A model generated the notes under the pieces. The model ran no database searches, was not told the origin of the DNA, and worked only from the letters and a program-made list of their open reading frames with translations. A program made the translations under genes and the position numbers. A stretch of 64,000 nucleotides of DNA, from the NCBI GenBank assembly GCA_035293765.1, contig DATGMF010000053.1:233077-297076 (forward strand), in the 5' to 3' direction. Shown here in pieces: positions 35,794 to 42,892 of the stretch (the stretch's first letter is position 1; the number at the start of each line of letters is the position of its first letter). Source of the DNA: DASRHT01 sp035293765. Its GTDB lineage: Bacteria > Chloroflexota > Ktedonobacteria > Ktedonobacterales > Ktedonobacteraceae.

Positions 35794-35857
35794 AGACTAC
35801 TGGAACAAGATCACGGAGCAATCACAGGACAGGGTCAGAGGCTCTCAATGGCGACAC
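35794..35857 (-). promoter_or_regulatory. GTGA double-direct-repeat promoter of the VIT-like/P-ATPase operon
   Basis: On the minus strand the proximal half-sites are exact GTGA (35825-35822 and 35814-35811, 11 bp apart). The distal pair is degenerate (GTGT at 35857-35854, GAGA at 35846-35843) but at the same 32-bp offset. TAGTCT (35799-35794) follows by exactly 11 nt. The leader to ATG 35739 is about 48 nt. Confidence 0.68.
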
Positions 35858-35889
35858 GGGTCTCTCGTAAAGCTATACAGCAGCACTGC

Positions 35890-36243
35890 CTAGCGCCGGA
35901 TGGGGTTAAAGTAGTGGTCCATACTTAACCATAAGCTTTTGCTATGCCGGTAAAAAAAGAGCGGCAGGAGAAATGGCAAAGGCAAGCCAATCAGCAAAAC
36001 TGTTATCAGTGGGATGCTCATGTTAGCGGCCAGCGGGATCGCCACCGCGGCAATGATAAGCTCGCTGATGACAAGATTGATCGCCATCGCGCTACTAAAA
36101 TACCCTTCTTCTCGTTCAAAGGTCAGGCCACAAACGGGGCATTGCCGGTTCATCTTGAACCAACTACTAAACAGCTTTCCCTGCCCACAGACCGGACAAC
36201 GTAGGAGCAATCCACGCATCAAAAGGAGTGACATTCTGTTCAT
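35890..36243 (-). CDS. DUF983 family zinc-ribbon membrane protein
   Basis: 117 residues. The N-terminal two-CxxC zinc ribbon (CPVCGQGKLFSSWF, CPVCGLTFEREEGYF) leads into two membrane hairpins (LVISELIIAAVAIPL, PLITVLLIGLPLPFLLPLFF), the standard DUF983 layout. Family function is unsettled; some members lie near cytochrome oxidase genes. It ends 36 bp before the GTGA promoter of the ATPase operon. Confidence 0.88.
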   Translation of the reverse strand: MNRMSLLLMRGLLLRCPVCGQGKLFSSWFKMNRQCPVCGLTFEREEGYFSSAMAINLVISELIIAAVAIPLAANMSIPLITVLLIGLPLPFLLPLFFYRHSKSLWLSMDHYFNPIRR

Positions 36244-36390
36244 ATAGTAGAGTTTTTACCTGTTTTCTATCAATACTCATCAACTGATATCGAGCATACA
36301 TATACTCGCTTCTTATTATATCACACTTTCCGGTTCGACTGTGGTGCTAGAGTCTTACCTCATTGCGTAATCTGGCCTGTTTTTCTGGTT

Positions 36391-36454
36391 GTGAGGAAAT
36401 TGTGATGTGTGAATTTGGTCTGGTGATATTGCTGTGATACGCAGAATCTCTTCT
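36391..36454 (+). promoter_or_regulatory. GTGA double-direct-repeat promoter of the broken usp gene
   Basis: Exact GTGA half-sites start at 36391, 36402, 36423 and 36434 (11/21/11 spacing, identical to 26633). The hexamer 11 nt downstream is TCTTCT (36449-36454), one step off the TAnnCT pattern of the other copies. The gene behind it is a pseudogene, so the -10 may be decaying with it. The rest of 36244-36602 shows no gene. Confidence 0.7.
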
Positions 36455-36602
36455 CTGGAAGAGAAGCAAAGCGCAAGACCTGCCTATCCTGGAAGCGAAG
36501 AGGAAATCTGCTTGAGCAAGTGCATGATGGAAAGGCGTGTGTACTTTTCTTACCTGGGGCTGAGTACTCTTCAATCGTAACCAGCATTAAAGGAGCCAGG
36601 TG

Positions 36603-36926
36603 ATGATGAAACGAATTCTTGTCCCATTGGATGGATCACAACTGGCGGAACGCGCCATTCCCATCGCAACGCGTATTGTCCGCGCATCATTGGGTTCGAT
36701 TTTGTTTTTACGCGTAGTAACGACTGCGAGCGAGTTTGGAGTTTATATGTCAGAGCCGTCGGCTCTCTTGCAAGAATCGATGGAAGAGGATCTGGCGGAG
36801 GCCACCGACTATCTCGCTCAGGTGAGAAAGCGTCCAGACCTGGACGGATGAGAGATCGATGTAGGCATTTTTACGGGGGGAGCTGCGCTCCAAATACTTG
36901 ATGCTGATCGTCCGGCCAGTTATTGA
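36603..36926 (+). pseudogene. Truncated universal stress protein gene with nonsense codon
   Basis: From ATG 36603 (AAAGGAG 8 nt upstream) the frame gives a normal Usp start (KRILVPLDGSQLAERAIPIA) but hits TGA at 36849. The same frame then continues with Usp-like sequence (EIDVGIFTGGAALQILDAD) and stops at 36924-36926, before the nucleotide-binding loop and second domain. Intact relatives in the window have about 335-360 residues. A CGA-to-TGA change would explain the stop. It keeps a full GTGA promoter. Confidence 0.8.
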
Positions 36927-36939
36927 GCATCATTAAAAA

Positions 36940-36980
36940 CTTGCCCCTACGATATTCCTTGAGAAATTCGTAGGGACAAG
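36940..36980. terminator. Hairpin between the broken usp and baeRF genes
   Basis: CTTGCCCCTACGA / TCGTAGGGACAAG pair 12 of 13 with a 15-nt loop. Sequence is related to the family I repeats. It lies 18 bp past the baeRF stop, so it could end that minus-strand transcript. Confidence 0.55.
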
Positions 36981-36997
36981 TAAATGTGAAAAGCAGT

Positions 36998-38182
36998 TTA
37001 GTAGCGGTAAATTGCGGCCAGCAGGGCAGGGGCAAGTCCTGCCCCTGCGTTGGGCATCTTTTCTTGTTCTATGGGATAGACGGTCCCGTTATGCAGCAGC
37101 GTCTGAAGCATCGCGGCATAGAGCAGGTCGTTATCGCCTGACTGGCGCGTCTCGTGCAAGTCTATTGTATAGCTTTGCGGATCGAATGTTCCCCATTGCT
37201 CCTGGTCGATGGCTGCAAAGAGAATGAAAACGCGCCCGTAGAATGCCGCAGGCACGATCTCGGTGAGGTTGCTGGCGGTACGGTCGGTATCCACATGATC
37301 CCTATAGTAATCCAGCGCCTCCTGTCGAGCCTTCATAATGTATGGCTCTGCAATGGGCCATGCTGCCTCACGCAATGCGCTCGCTCTCGTTCGGTCGGGG
37401 TTGCCTGCAATGCCTTCTTTTACCAGGTAGGGATAGGTGTTGGCTTCGTGGTAAATTGGCAGCAGGTATTCCACGCCAGCCAGGATGAGCGGCACTTTCT
37501 CGTCGTGCAGCAGCTCATGCAGCCCTCTATCGATCTGCTGGAAGTAACGCAAGATGTTATCTTTAGCGGTATCGGGGCCAACGCCCTGTCCGTGAAAAAT
37601 GACTGCTCTCCGTCCCCCTTTTCCTACCAGCGTATCGGAGCCGCCGCTATGGAACTCCAACTCGTTGTCGAACTCGTCGAATCTCAGCGCCTCCGCCAGG
37701 CTTTCTGGAACAGATTCGGGCAACTCGACGGTATTAATGGTGTAATGCGTACACTCTAGCAGCCTGATATCATTCTGGCTCAGGGCCAGGATATAAAAGC
37801 GTCCATCAGCCAGGAGCGGAAGCAAGGGCTTGAGATAGTACTCGCTGTCGATTACTACCTGCTCATGAAAGCTGATTGGGAAGCTATAATAGTGAAAGTC
37901 ATCGGTTGAACAAAGCACCGCTACGCCATCAGCCGGGTGCTGCCAGAATGATATATTCTCATACAGTGCCTCAAGCGGCTGCATAAATTTTTCGGCCCTT
38001 AATGCATCCATGCCTTGCGCAACCAGGCGGTTCTGGGTCTCCCTGAGCAAATTTTTGTATCGTATGCGAGCCTGGGTCATTTCCACGCCTGCCTGATGAT
38101 GAGCAGGTATGTAGATCGAGACACATGGCCCATTCTGTTTTCCCATCAGTGTCTTGAGCTCGCTTTTATCCAGTATGTTCAT
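36998..38182 (-). CDS. baeRF-family protein (bacterial archaeo-eukaryotic release factor-like)
   Basis: 394 residues from ATG 38182, with AGGAG 8 nt upstream (GTG 38191 is an unlikely alternative). Starts MNILDKSELKTLMGK; the pattern GPCVSIYIPAHHQAGVEMTQ, KNLLRETQNRL, WQHPADGVAVLCSTDDFHYY, FYILALSQNDIRLLEC and LPLILAGVEYLLPIY-type strands match the bacterial eRF1-like families (baeRF group 3 type). These are thought to act on ribosomes or tRNA under stress; the canonical GGQ loop is not evident. The tail (AGAGLAPALLAAIYRY) is partly encoded by a family I repeat. The GTGA promoter at 38249 drives it, as for a universal stress gene and the P-type ATPase. Confidence 0.82.
   Translation of the reverse strand: MNILDKSELKTLMGKQNGPCVSIYIPAHHQAGVEMTQARIRYKNLLRETQNRLVAQGMDALRAEKFMQPLEALYENISFWQHPADGVAVLCSTDDFHYYSFPISFHEQVVIDSEYYLKPLLPLLADGRFYILALSQNDIRLLECTHYTINTVELPESVPESLAEALRFDEFDNELEFHSGGSDTLVGKGGRRAVIFHGQGVGPDTAKDNILRYFQQIDRGLHELLHDEKVPLILAGVEYLLPIYHEANTYPYLVKEGIAGNPDRTRASALREAAWPIAEPYIMKARQEALDYYRDHVDTDRTASNLTEIVPAAFYGRVFILFAAIDQEQWGTFDPQSYTIDLHETRQSGDNDLLYAAMLQTLLHNGTVYPIEQEKMPNAGAGLAPALLAAIYRY
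37021..37049. repeat. Family I repeat inside the baeRF coding end
   Basis: The copy with core AGGGGCAAGTCCTGCCCCT is read on the minus strand as GAGLAPAL, in the same frame and position (C-terminal tail) as in the Usp gene at 11778-12863. Confidence 0.75.
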
Positions 38183-38248
38183 ATAACTCACTCCTCAGCA
38201 ATAAATTTATGTACTAATTTGGCAAGGCTCTGTACATGTGCTGCTTAG

Positions 38249-38313
38249 AGTGTATGCTTTCTGTTTCACGATACCATCACGATAAATCCTCGTGACTATC
38301 ACGAAAGCATCAC
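38249..38313 (-). promoter_or_regulatory. GTGA double-direct-repeat promoter of the baeRF gene
   Basis: Minus-strand GTGA half-sites read as TCAC starting at 38310, 38299, 38277 and 38266: 11 bp within pairs, 33 bp between pairs (one more than the other copies). TACACT (38254-38249) follows the last by exactly 11 nt. The leader to ATG 38182 is about 60 nt. Confidence 0.75.
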
Positions 38314-38382
38314 ATCCCTACTATTTAATCTCTGCTCTATATAGTAAAATAGGGGTAAACCAAAAAATATGGGTGTATCGCA

Positions 38383-39366
38383 ATGAGATATCGCTTGCTT
38401 ATTCTCCTATCAATGATCCTGGCCGTCAGCCTTGTTATTGCCAGCACTATCTATGTATTATCGCCACAGGGGGAGGGTATCCTGGTTGCGGTAGGGCTGG
38501 AGACGCCCACGCCGTCACCGCCACCCTTTCGGCCTGCTCCGACTCCTGTCCCGCGACCGATTCTTACCGTGCAGGGTTCTCCCCCTCTGGTGAATGCGAC
38601 CGCGAGTTACCTGGTCGATATGGATACAGGCCATGTGCTGGAGGATGTCCACGGCGAGCAGATCTTACCGATGGCGAGTACCACCAAGATTATGACCGCC
38701 GTGATCGCTATCCAGACCGGCAATCTTGACCAGCCTGTTACAATCCACCAGGATGCCTTTGACCATGTACATCAGGATGGCGGCAGCAGCGCGCAGCTTG
38801 TGGTTGGTGATACCCTCCCCTTGCGCGAACTCCTCTATGGGTTGATGCTGCCATCGGGCGATGATGCCGCCATCGCTATCGCCGATGCTCTGGCAGGCAG
38901 CCCCGATAACTTTGTGCAGCGCATGAATCTCTTTGCCTTTCGCTTGCATCTCTTCCAGACCCATTATATCAACCCGGATGGCCTGACGCTGGACGATAAT
39001 TTCAACAATCTACAACACTATACGACCGCAGCCGACCTGGTGCGCCTGGCTCGCTACGCCATGTCCCTCCCGCTGTTCGCGCAGATTGTGCAGACAAAAA
39101 CCCATATTCTTCCTGCTAACGGGCAGCACCACAAATATAGCTGGACAAATACCAATACTATGCTTGCTAGTTACACGGGCATGCTGGGCATCAAGACAGG
39201 CTTCACCTTTGCCGCCGGCTATTGCCTGGTTTTTGCCGCCACGCGCGACGGCTATCATATCATTGGCGCGGTCCTGCACAGCTCAAGCGAAGCGCAACGC
39301 GTCAAAGACGTTGCCTCTTTGCTCGATTGGGGGTTTGCCCTGCCCCGTAAGCTGCCCGGCACGTAA
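38383..39366 (+). CDS. D-alanyl-D-alanine carboxypeptidase (peptidase S11)
   Basis: 327 residues. The N-terminal signal/anchor (LLILLSMILAVSLVIASTIY) is followed by a Pro-rich linker (45-65). Active-site motifs are MASTTKIMTA with Ser99 and Lys102, SGDDAA with Ser158 (the usual SxN Asn is Asp here), and KTG at 271-273. It trims the terminal D-Ala of peptidoglycan pentapeptides outside the membrane. The C-terminal beta-domain of classical DacA is absent. The Asp in place of Asn in the second motif is unusual but occurs in S11 relatives. Confidence 0.9.
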   Translation: MRYRLLILLSMILAVSLVIASTIYVLSPQGEGILVAVGLETPTPSPPPFRPAPTPVPRPILTVQGSPPLVNATASYLVDMDTGHVLEDVHGEQILPMASTTKIMTAVIAIQTGNLDQPVTIHQDAFDHVHQDGGSSAQLVVGDTLPLRELLYGLMLPSGDDAAIAIADALAGSPDNFVQRMNLFAFRLHLFQTHYINPDGLTLDDNFNNLQHYTTAADLVRLARYAMSLPLFAQIVQTKTHILPANGQHHKYSWTNTNTMLASYTGMLGIKTGFTFAAGYCLVFAATRDGYHIIGAVLHSSSEAQRVKDVASLLDWGFALPRKLPGT

Positions 39367-39497
39367 CAGGCTGCGATCAATGGCCCGCTTCTCCTATAAA
39401 GTGCCATATCGATGAAAATTAGTACTGGTAAGGCGGTCACAAACATGGTAGAATAAGCACACTTACCCGTTACCATAATTTGAATAGAGTATAATAC

Positions 39498-40796
39498 ATG
39501 CGGTACGCTATATTCACTGATGTCCACGCAAATCTGGAAGCCTTAGAGGCTGTGTTGGCGAAAATCGATGAGATTGCGCAGGAGGAACCGATTGACGCCA
39601 TCTGGTTCCTGGGCGACCTGGTCGGCTACGGCCCCAATCCCAACGAGTGCATTACGACGTTACGCGAACGCACTGATGTGATTATCGCCGGGAATCATGA
39701 CTGGGCAGCCGTGGGTAAAATCGATCTGGAAGACTTTAGCGAGGCCGCACGCATCTCCGCAGAATGGACAGCGGCGCAGCTCACCGACGAGCATCGCGAA
39801 TTTCTTGCCAACCTGCCCGAGCGTATCGATATGCCCGACTGCTTGCTGGTTCACGGCAGCCCCTATGGCCCCCTCTGGGAATACCTCACGTCCGAGATAC
39901 TGGCTGAGCGCAGCTTTCAATACTTCTATACCCGCTACTGCCTCGTTGGACATACTCACGTCCCGGTGATTTTTCAGCAGGCCGATACCTTTGCCAACAC
40001 GCCAACAATGCCGCTGAGCGCGATTGGGCAGAATGGCACGTTGAATGCACAGAAGGACAAGAAAGATGACCAGGCGGACAAAAACCTGGGTGACGATGAA
40101 ACAACCGAGATGGCTGCGATCCGACCAACGATGCACGCTAGCAGGGTTGAGGCGCAGCCAGAGAGTGCGGCAATCAACGCGGACCCGCTCCAGGCTGCGG
40201 CAGAGCTAGCCGATGCTCGGGCAACCGTCCAACAGCAACTCAACGATGGCGTACCCGCACAGCTTGATGAAGTAACGAACGACACGGAAAATGTTCCTCC
40301 TACAGATGCCCCGCCCGATGAAGATAGCGAGGAAACCACGGCAGTGGATGCAGCCGCGACAGATAGCGCCTCAGAAAATGTCTCTTCTGGTGCAGAAGAC
40401 GAGGAGGAGAGTGAAGAGGATAAGGCACAGCCACAGGAGGCAGTAAGCACGACACCGGAAGAGGTCATTTTGAGCGCCGAGGACCGTATTAACCAGGAAA
40501 TAGAAGAGTTGCTTTCCCTGCTAGGGCTAAGCCAGAGCATGGTGAAAGTCACCAATGAGATGATTATTCCGCCCATAGGAGAATGGCGACCCCCGGATAA
40601 CTACCGCGCCATCATCAATCCCGGTGGCGTTGGTCAGCCTCGCGATGGGGACCCGCGCGCGGCGTTCATGATTTACGATACGGAGCGTGGCTTTACTTTC
40701 TATCGTATCCCCTATGATTTTGAGAAAACACAGGAGAAGATCATGAAAGCGGGCCTGCCGCAGTACCTGGCAACGCGCCTGGCTTATGGTCGTTAG
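39498..40796 (+). CDS. Calcineurin-like phosphoesterase with acidic low-complexity insertion
   Basis: 432 residues. Metal-binding motifs of the MJ0936/YfcE-like class: FTDVHANLEAL, FLGDLVGYGPNPNECI, AGNHDWA, HGSPYGPLWEY and VGHTHVP. The fold is interrupted after about residue 165 by roughly 180 residues that are highly acidic and Ala/Thr/Ser-rich (for example EDEEESEEDKAQPQE), containing a short predicted helix (INQEIEELLSLLGLSQ). It then resumes with INPGGVGQPRDGDPRAAFMI and the closing strands. Normal relatives have about 240 residues, so the insertion is a lineage-specific disordered loop near the active site. It lies 9 bp before pth, probably co-transcribed. Confidence 0.88.
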   Translation: MRYAIFTDVHANLEALEAVLAKIDEIAQEEPIDAIWFLGDLVGYGPNPNECITTLRERTDVIIAGNHDWAAVGKIDLEDFSEAARISAEWTAAQLTDEHREFLANLPERIDMPDCLLVHGSPYGPLWEYLTSEILAERSFQYFYTRYCLVGHTHVPVIFQQADTFANTPTMPLSAIGQNGTLNAQKDKKDDQADKNLGDDETTEMAAIRPTMHASRVEAQPESAAINADPLQAAAELADARATVQQQLNDGVPAQLDEVTNDTENVPPTDAPPDEDSEETTAVDAAATDSASENVSSGAEDEEESEEDKAQPQEAVSTTPEEVILSAEDRINQEIEELLSLLGLSQSMVKVTNEMIIPPIGEWRPPDNYRAIINPGGVGQPRDGDPRAAFMIYDTERGFTFYRIPYDFEKTQEKIMKAGLPQYLATRLAYGR

Positions 40797-40805
40797 CGCA
40801 CTCTT

Positions 40806-41480
40806 ATGAAACTGATAGTCGGGTTGGGTAATCCAGGTCTTCAATACGAGCAGACACGGCATAATATTGGTTTTCGCGTTGTAGATAAGCTGGCGGCAAA
40901 GTCTCACTGGAAGTGGGAGCGGCACGGACGGGCCATGATTGCCGGCGGCACTATTGGCGGCGAAAAAGTGGCGCTGGTCAAACCCATCACTTATATGAAT
41001 AATAGCGGGGAAGCGGTGGGGGACTTGGTCCGCTGGTACAAGCTGTCGCCGGAAGATGTGCTTGTAATCTATGATGAACTTGACCTGCCCGTGGGGAAGA
41101 TGCGCCTGCGACCGGAGGGCAGCGCCGCCGGACATAACGGCCTCGAAAGCATTATTCACCACCTGCACACCAATAAATTTCCCCGCCTGCGCATCGGCAT
41201 CGGGCGGCCCATCCATCAGCGTGCGGAGACCATCAATTACGTCTTGAATACTCCATCAAAAGATGAGCGTATTGTGCTGGAGATGAGCGAAGATAAAGCT
41301 GTCGAGGCCATCCCTCTAATGATCCAGCAGGGTATTACCGCTGCCATGAATCTCATCAATACCGATCCGGAGGCGCTGCGCAAGGCTGAGGAAAAGCAAC
41401 GGCTCAAGCGGGAACGGCGCGAGCAGGAACGCCTGCGCAAAGAGGCCGAAGCTCTAGAGCAAGCCCGGGTCCAAGAGTAA
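40806..41480 (+). CDS. pth: Peptidyl-tRNA hydrolase with basic/coiled C-terminal extension
   Basis: 224 residues. It cleaves peptidyl-tRNAs released by stalled ribosomes. Landmarks: IVGLGNPGLQYEQTRHNIGF (Asn9, His19), KPITYMNNSGEAV, VIYDELDLPVGKMRLR (catalytic Asp), GSAAGHNGLESI, RLRIGIGRP. Family members end near residue 190; here about 35 extra residues form a highly charged helix (EEKQRLKRERREQERLRKEA). Functionally it pairs with the tmRNA elsewhere in the window. No clear ribosome site; translation may couple to the phosphoesterase ending 9 bp upstream. Confidence 0.95.
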   Translation: MKLIVGLGNPGLQYEQTRHNIGFRVVDKLAAKSHWKWERHGRAMIAGGTIGGEKVALVKPITYMNNSGEAVGDLVRWYKLSPEDVLVIYDELDLPVGKMRLRPEGSAAGHNGLESIIHHLHTNKFPRLRIGIGRPIHQRAETINYVLNTPSKDERIVLEMSEDKAVEAIPLMIQQGITAAMNLINTDPEALRKAEEKQRLKRERREQERLRKEAEALEQARVQE

Positions 41481-41561
41481 CAGCCTGAGGCCAACGAAGA
41501 TCCCACGAGCTAGCTCCCCGGTCAAACAGCAGTGATAGAAGCTCGCGAGCAACTCTACCAC

Positions 41562-41608
41562 TTGACTTTTATCTGGCAAAGCGTTATTATTTCAGTATCT
41601 GCTGAAAT
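41562..41608 (+). promoter_or_regulatory. Promoter and SdpR-type operator of the sdpI-like gene
   Basis: TTGACT (41562-41567), 17 bp, TATTAT (41585-41590). Overlapping the -10 end and start site is ATTTCAG-TATCTG-CTGAAAT (41589-41608), a perfect 7+7 palindrome with a 6-nt centre. The same palindrome lies at 45734-45753 before the ABC operon. Its position would block transcription, as expected for an ArsR-family repressor. Confidence 0.8.
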
Positions 41609-41712
41609 ATTGAACTTGTGAGGATCGGGGAAGGTGAGTTTGCTAATTGAAAAACATATTAAAGCAATATCGGGTTTAGCTATGAAACAGAAGTATCCGA
41701 GGAGGGTACGAT

Positions 41713-42456
41713 ATGAGCATTTCTGATGATACAGGGGATAAAATAGCACCCCAACCAGCATTTCGGTCCTCAATTGACCTGTTGATCTGGGCAATTATCG
41801 CTATTCAGGTGATTGTGGCGGTGTACGGCTTTGCGGTGCTGCCTGATACTATACCCATTCACTGGGGACTCAATGGTCAGGCGGATAACTATGGCCCAAA
41901 ATGGATCGGCACGTTTCTTCATCCATTGATCAGCATAGGGCTCTATCTGCTCATCCGTATGTTGATAGCGGCTGGTCCACGCCTGGGAGGACGTGAAAAC
42001 GTTGCGGCCAATCTTCAGGTTGGGAAGATAGTCCTGGCAAGCGTCATGCTGTTTATGCTGATTATTCAGCTCTCGACCGTTGCGCAGGCTATGGGCGTGA
42101 GTTTTAATATGTCTATGGTGATAATGCTGGCGGTCTCGGTGCTTTTCATCTTCCTGGGCAACTACACAGGCAAGATGCGCCGCAATTTCTGGATGGGCAT
42201 TCGCACACCCTGGACCCTGACCAGCTCAGTTGTATGGGAACGTACTCACCGGCTGGGTGGTTGGCTCTTCGTCGCGGCTGGCCTGCTTGGTATTCCAGCT
42301 AGCTTTGTGCCAGCTTTGCGTCTCTGGGGAGTGGTTGTGCCGATTATTGCAGTTTGCATCTTTCTCTATATCTATTCGTATATCTGCTACCAACAGCAGG
42401 TACGGAGCGGGAGCGGGCATGAACCTTTATCGCCACCATTTGAGGGGGACAACTAA
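41713..42456 (+). CDS. SdpI-family membrane protein
   Basis: 247 residues; GAGGAGGG lies 6 nt before ATG 41713. A DUF1648-type start (WAIIAIQVIVAVYGFAVLPD, then TIPIHWGLNGQADNYGPKW) precedes six membrane helices and the SdpI motif (NYTGKMRRNFWMGIRTPWTL followed by WERTHRLGGWLFVAAGL). In Bacillus SdpI is the immunity protein against the SdpC toxin and also the sensor that sequesters the repressor SdpR. The convergent ArsR gene 14 bp away and the shared operator support the same pairing here. No SdpC-like toxin gene is seen. Confidence 0.9.
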   Translation: MSISDDTGDKIAPQPAFRSSIDLLIWAIIAIQVIVAVYGFAVLPDTIPIHWGLNGQADNYGPKWIGTFLHPLISIGLYLLIRMLIAAGPRLGGRENVAANLQVGKIVLASVMLFMLIIQLSTVAQAMGVSFNMSMVIMLAVSVLFIFLGNYTGKMRRNFWMGIRTPWTLTSSVVWERTHRLGGWLFVAAGLLGIPASFVPALRLWGVVVPIIAVCIFLYIYSYICYQQQVRSGSGHEPLSPPFEGDN

Positions 42457-42470
42457 ATAACAAGCAATTA

Positions 42471-42797
42471 TCAGAGATCGGAGATGCGCTCCTCTTCTTC
42501 GCCATCAGGAGCAACTCCATTCTCGCCAGAGGAATCATCGATTCCTCCGAACCAGTCCAGAATCTCTGCCATTAAATCCTGAAAAACGGTCGTATTGAGC
42601 GAATAGACCTGAAATTGGCCGCGCCGCTCGACGCGCACCAGATCGGCCAGCTTCAACATCGTCAGGTGATGCGAGAGCGCCGTGCGACTGATGCCCGCGT
42701 GTTCCGCTAACTCCCCTGCCGTGCGCTCTCCCCGGCGCAAATATTTAAGAATACGCCGCCGCGTGGGATCGGCGATGGCTTTATAGGCTTCTTGCAT
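42471..42797 (-). CDS. ArsR-family repressor of the SdpR type
   Basis: 108 residues. Winged-helix ArsR domain: AIADPTRRRILKYLRRGERT, AGELAEHAGISRTALSHHLT, LKLADLVRVERRGQFQVYSL. The typical arsenic or metal Cys box (ELCVCDL) is absent and the DPTRRRIL/LSHHL/FxVYSLN signature is that of the SdpR branch. The last 20 residues are acidic and disordered. It is the last gene of the ABC/YhfC operon, 95 bp after the protease stop, and convergent with sdpI. It is the obvious ligand for the two ATTTCAG palindromes. Confidence 0.9.
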   Translation of the reverse strand: MQEAYKAIADPTRRRILKYLRRGERTAGELAEHAGISRTALSHHLTMLKLADLVRVERRGQFQVYSLNTTVFQDLMAEILDWFGGIDDSSGENGVAPDGEEEERISDL

Positions 42798-42892
42798 AGT
42801 CTATCTGATGTCCTGCCTCTCTTACAGAGAGGTACTAAAAGGCAGGCACACGACCTGCCTCCCTACATGTTACAACAAGATCAAAACGCGCG

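Noticed and set aside
7946..38313. GTGA sites as CRP/FNR operators
   Set aside because: CRP/FNR sites are inverted repeats (TGTGA-N6-TCACA). The half-sites here are direct and 11 bp apart, so they do not fit that family.
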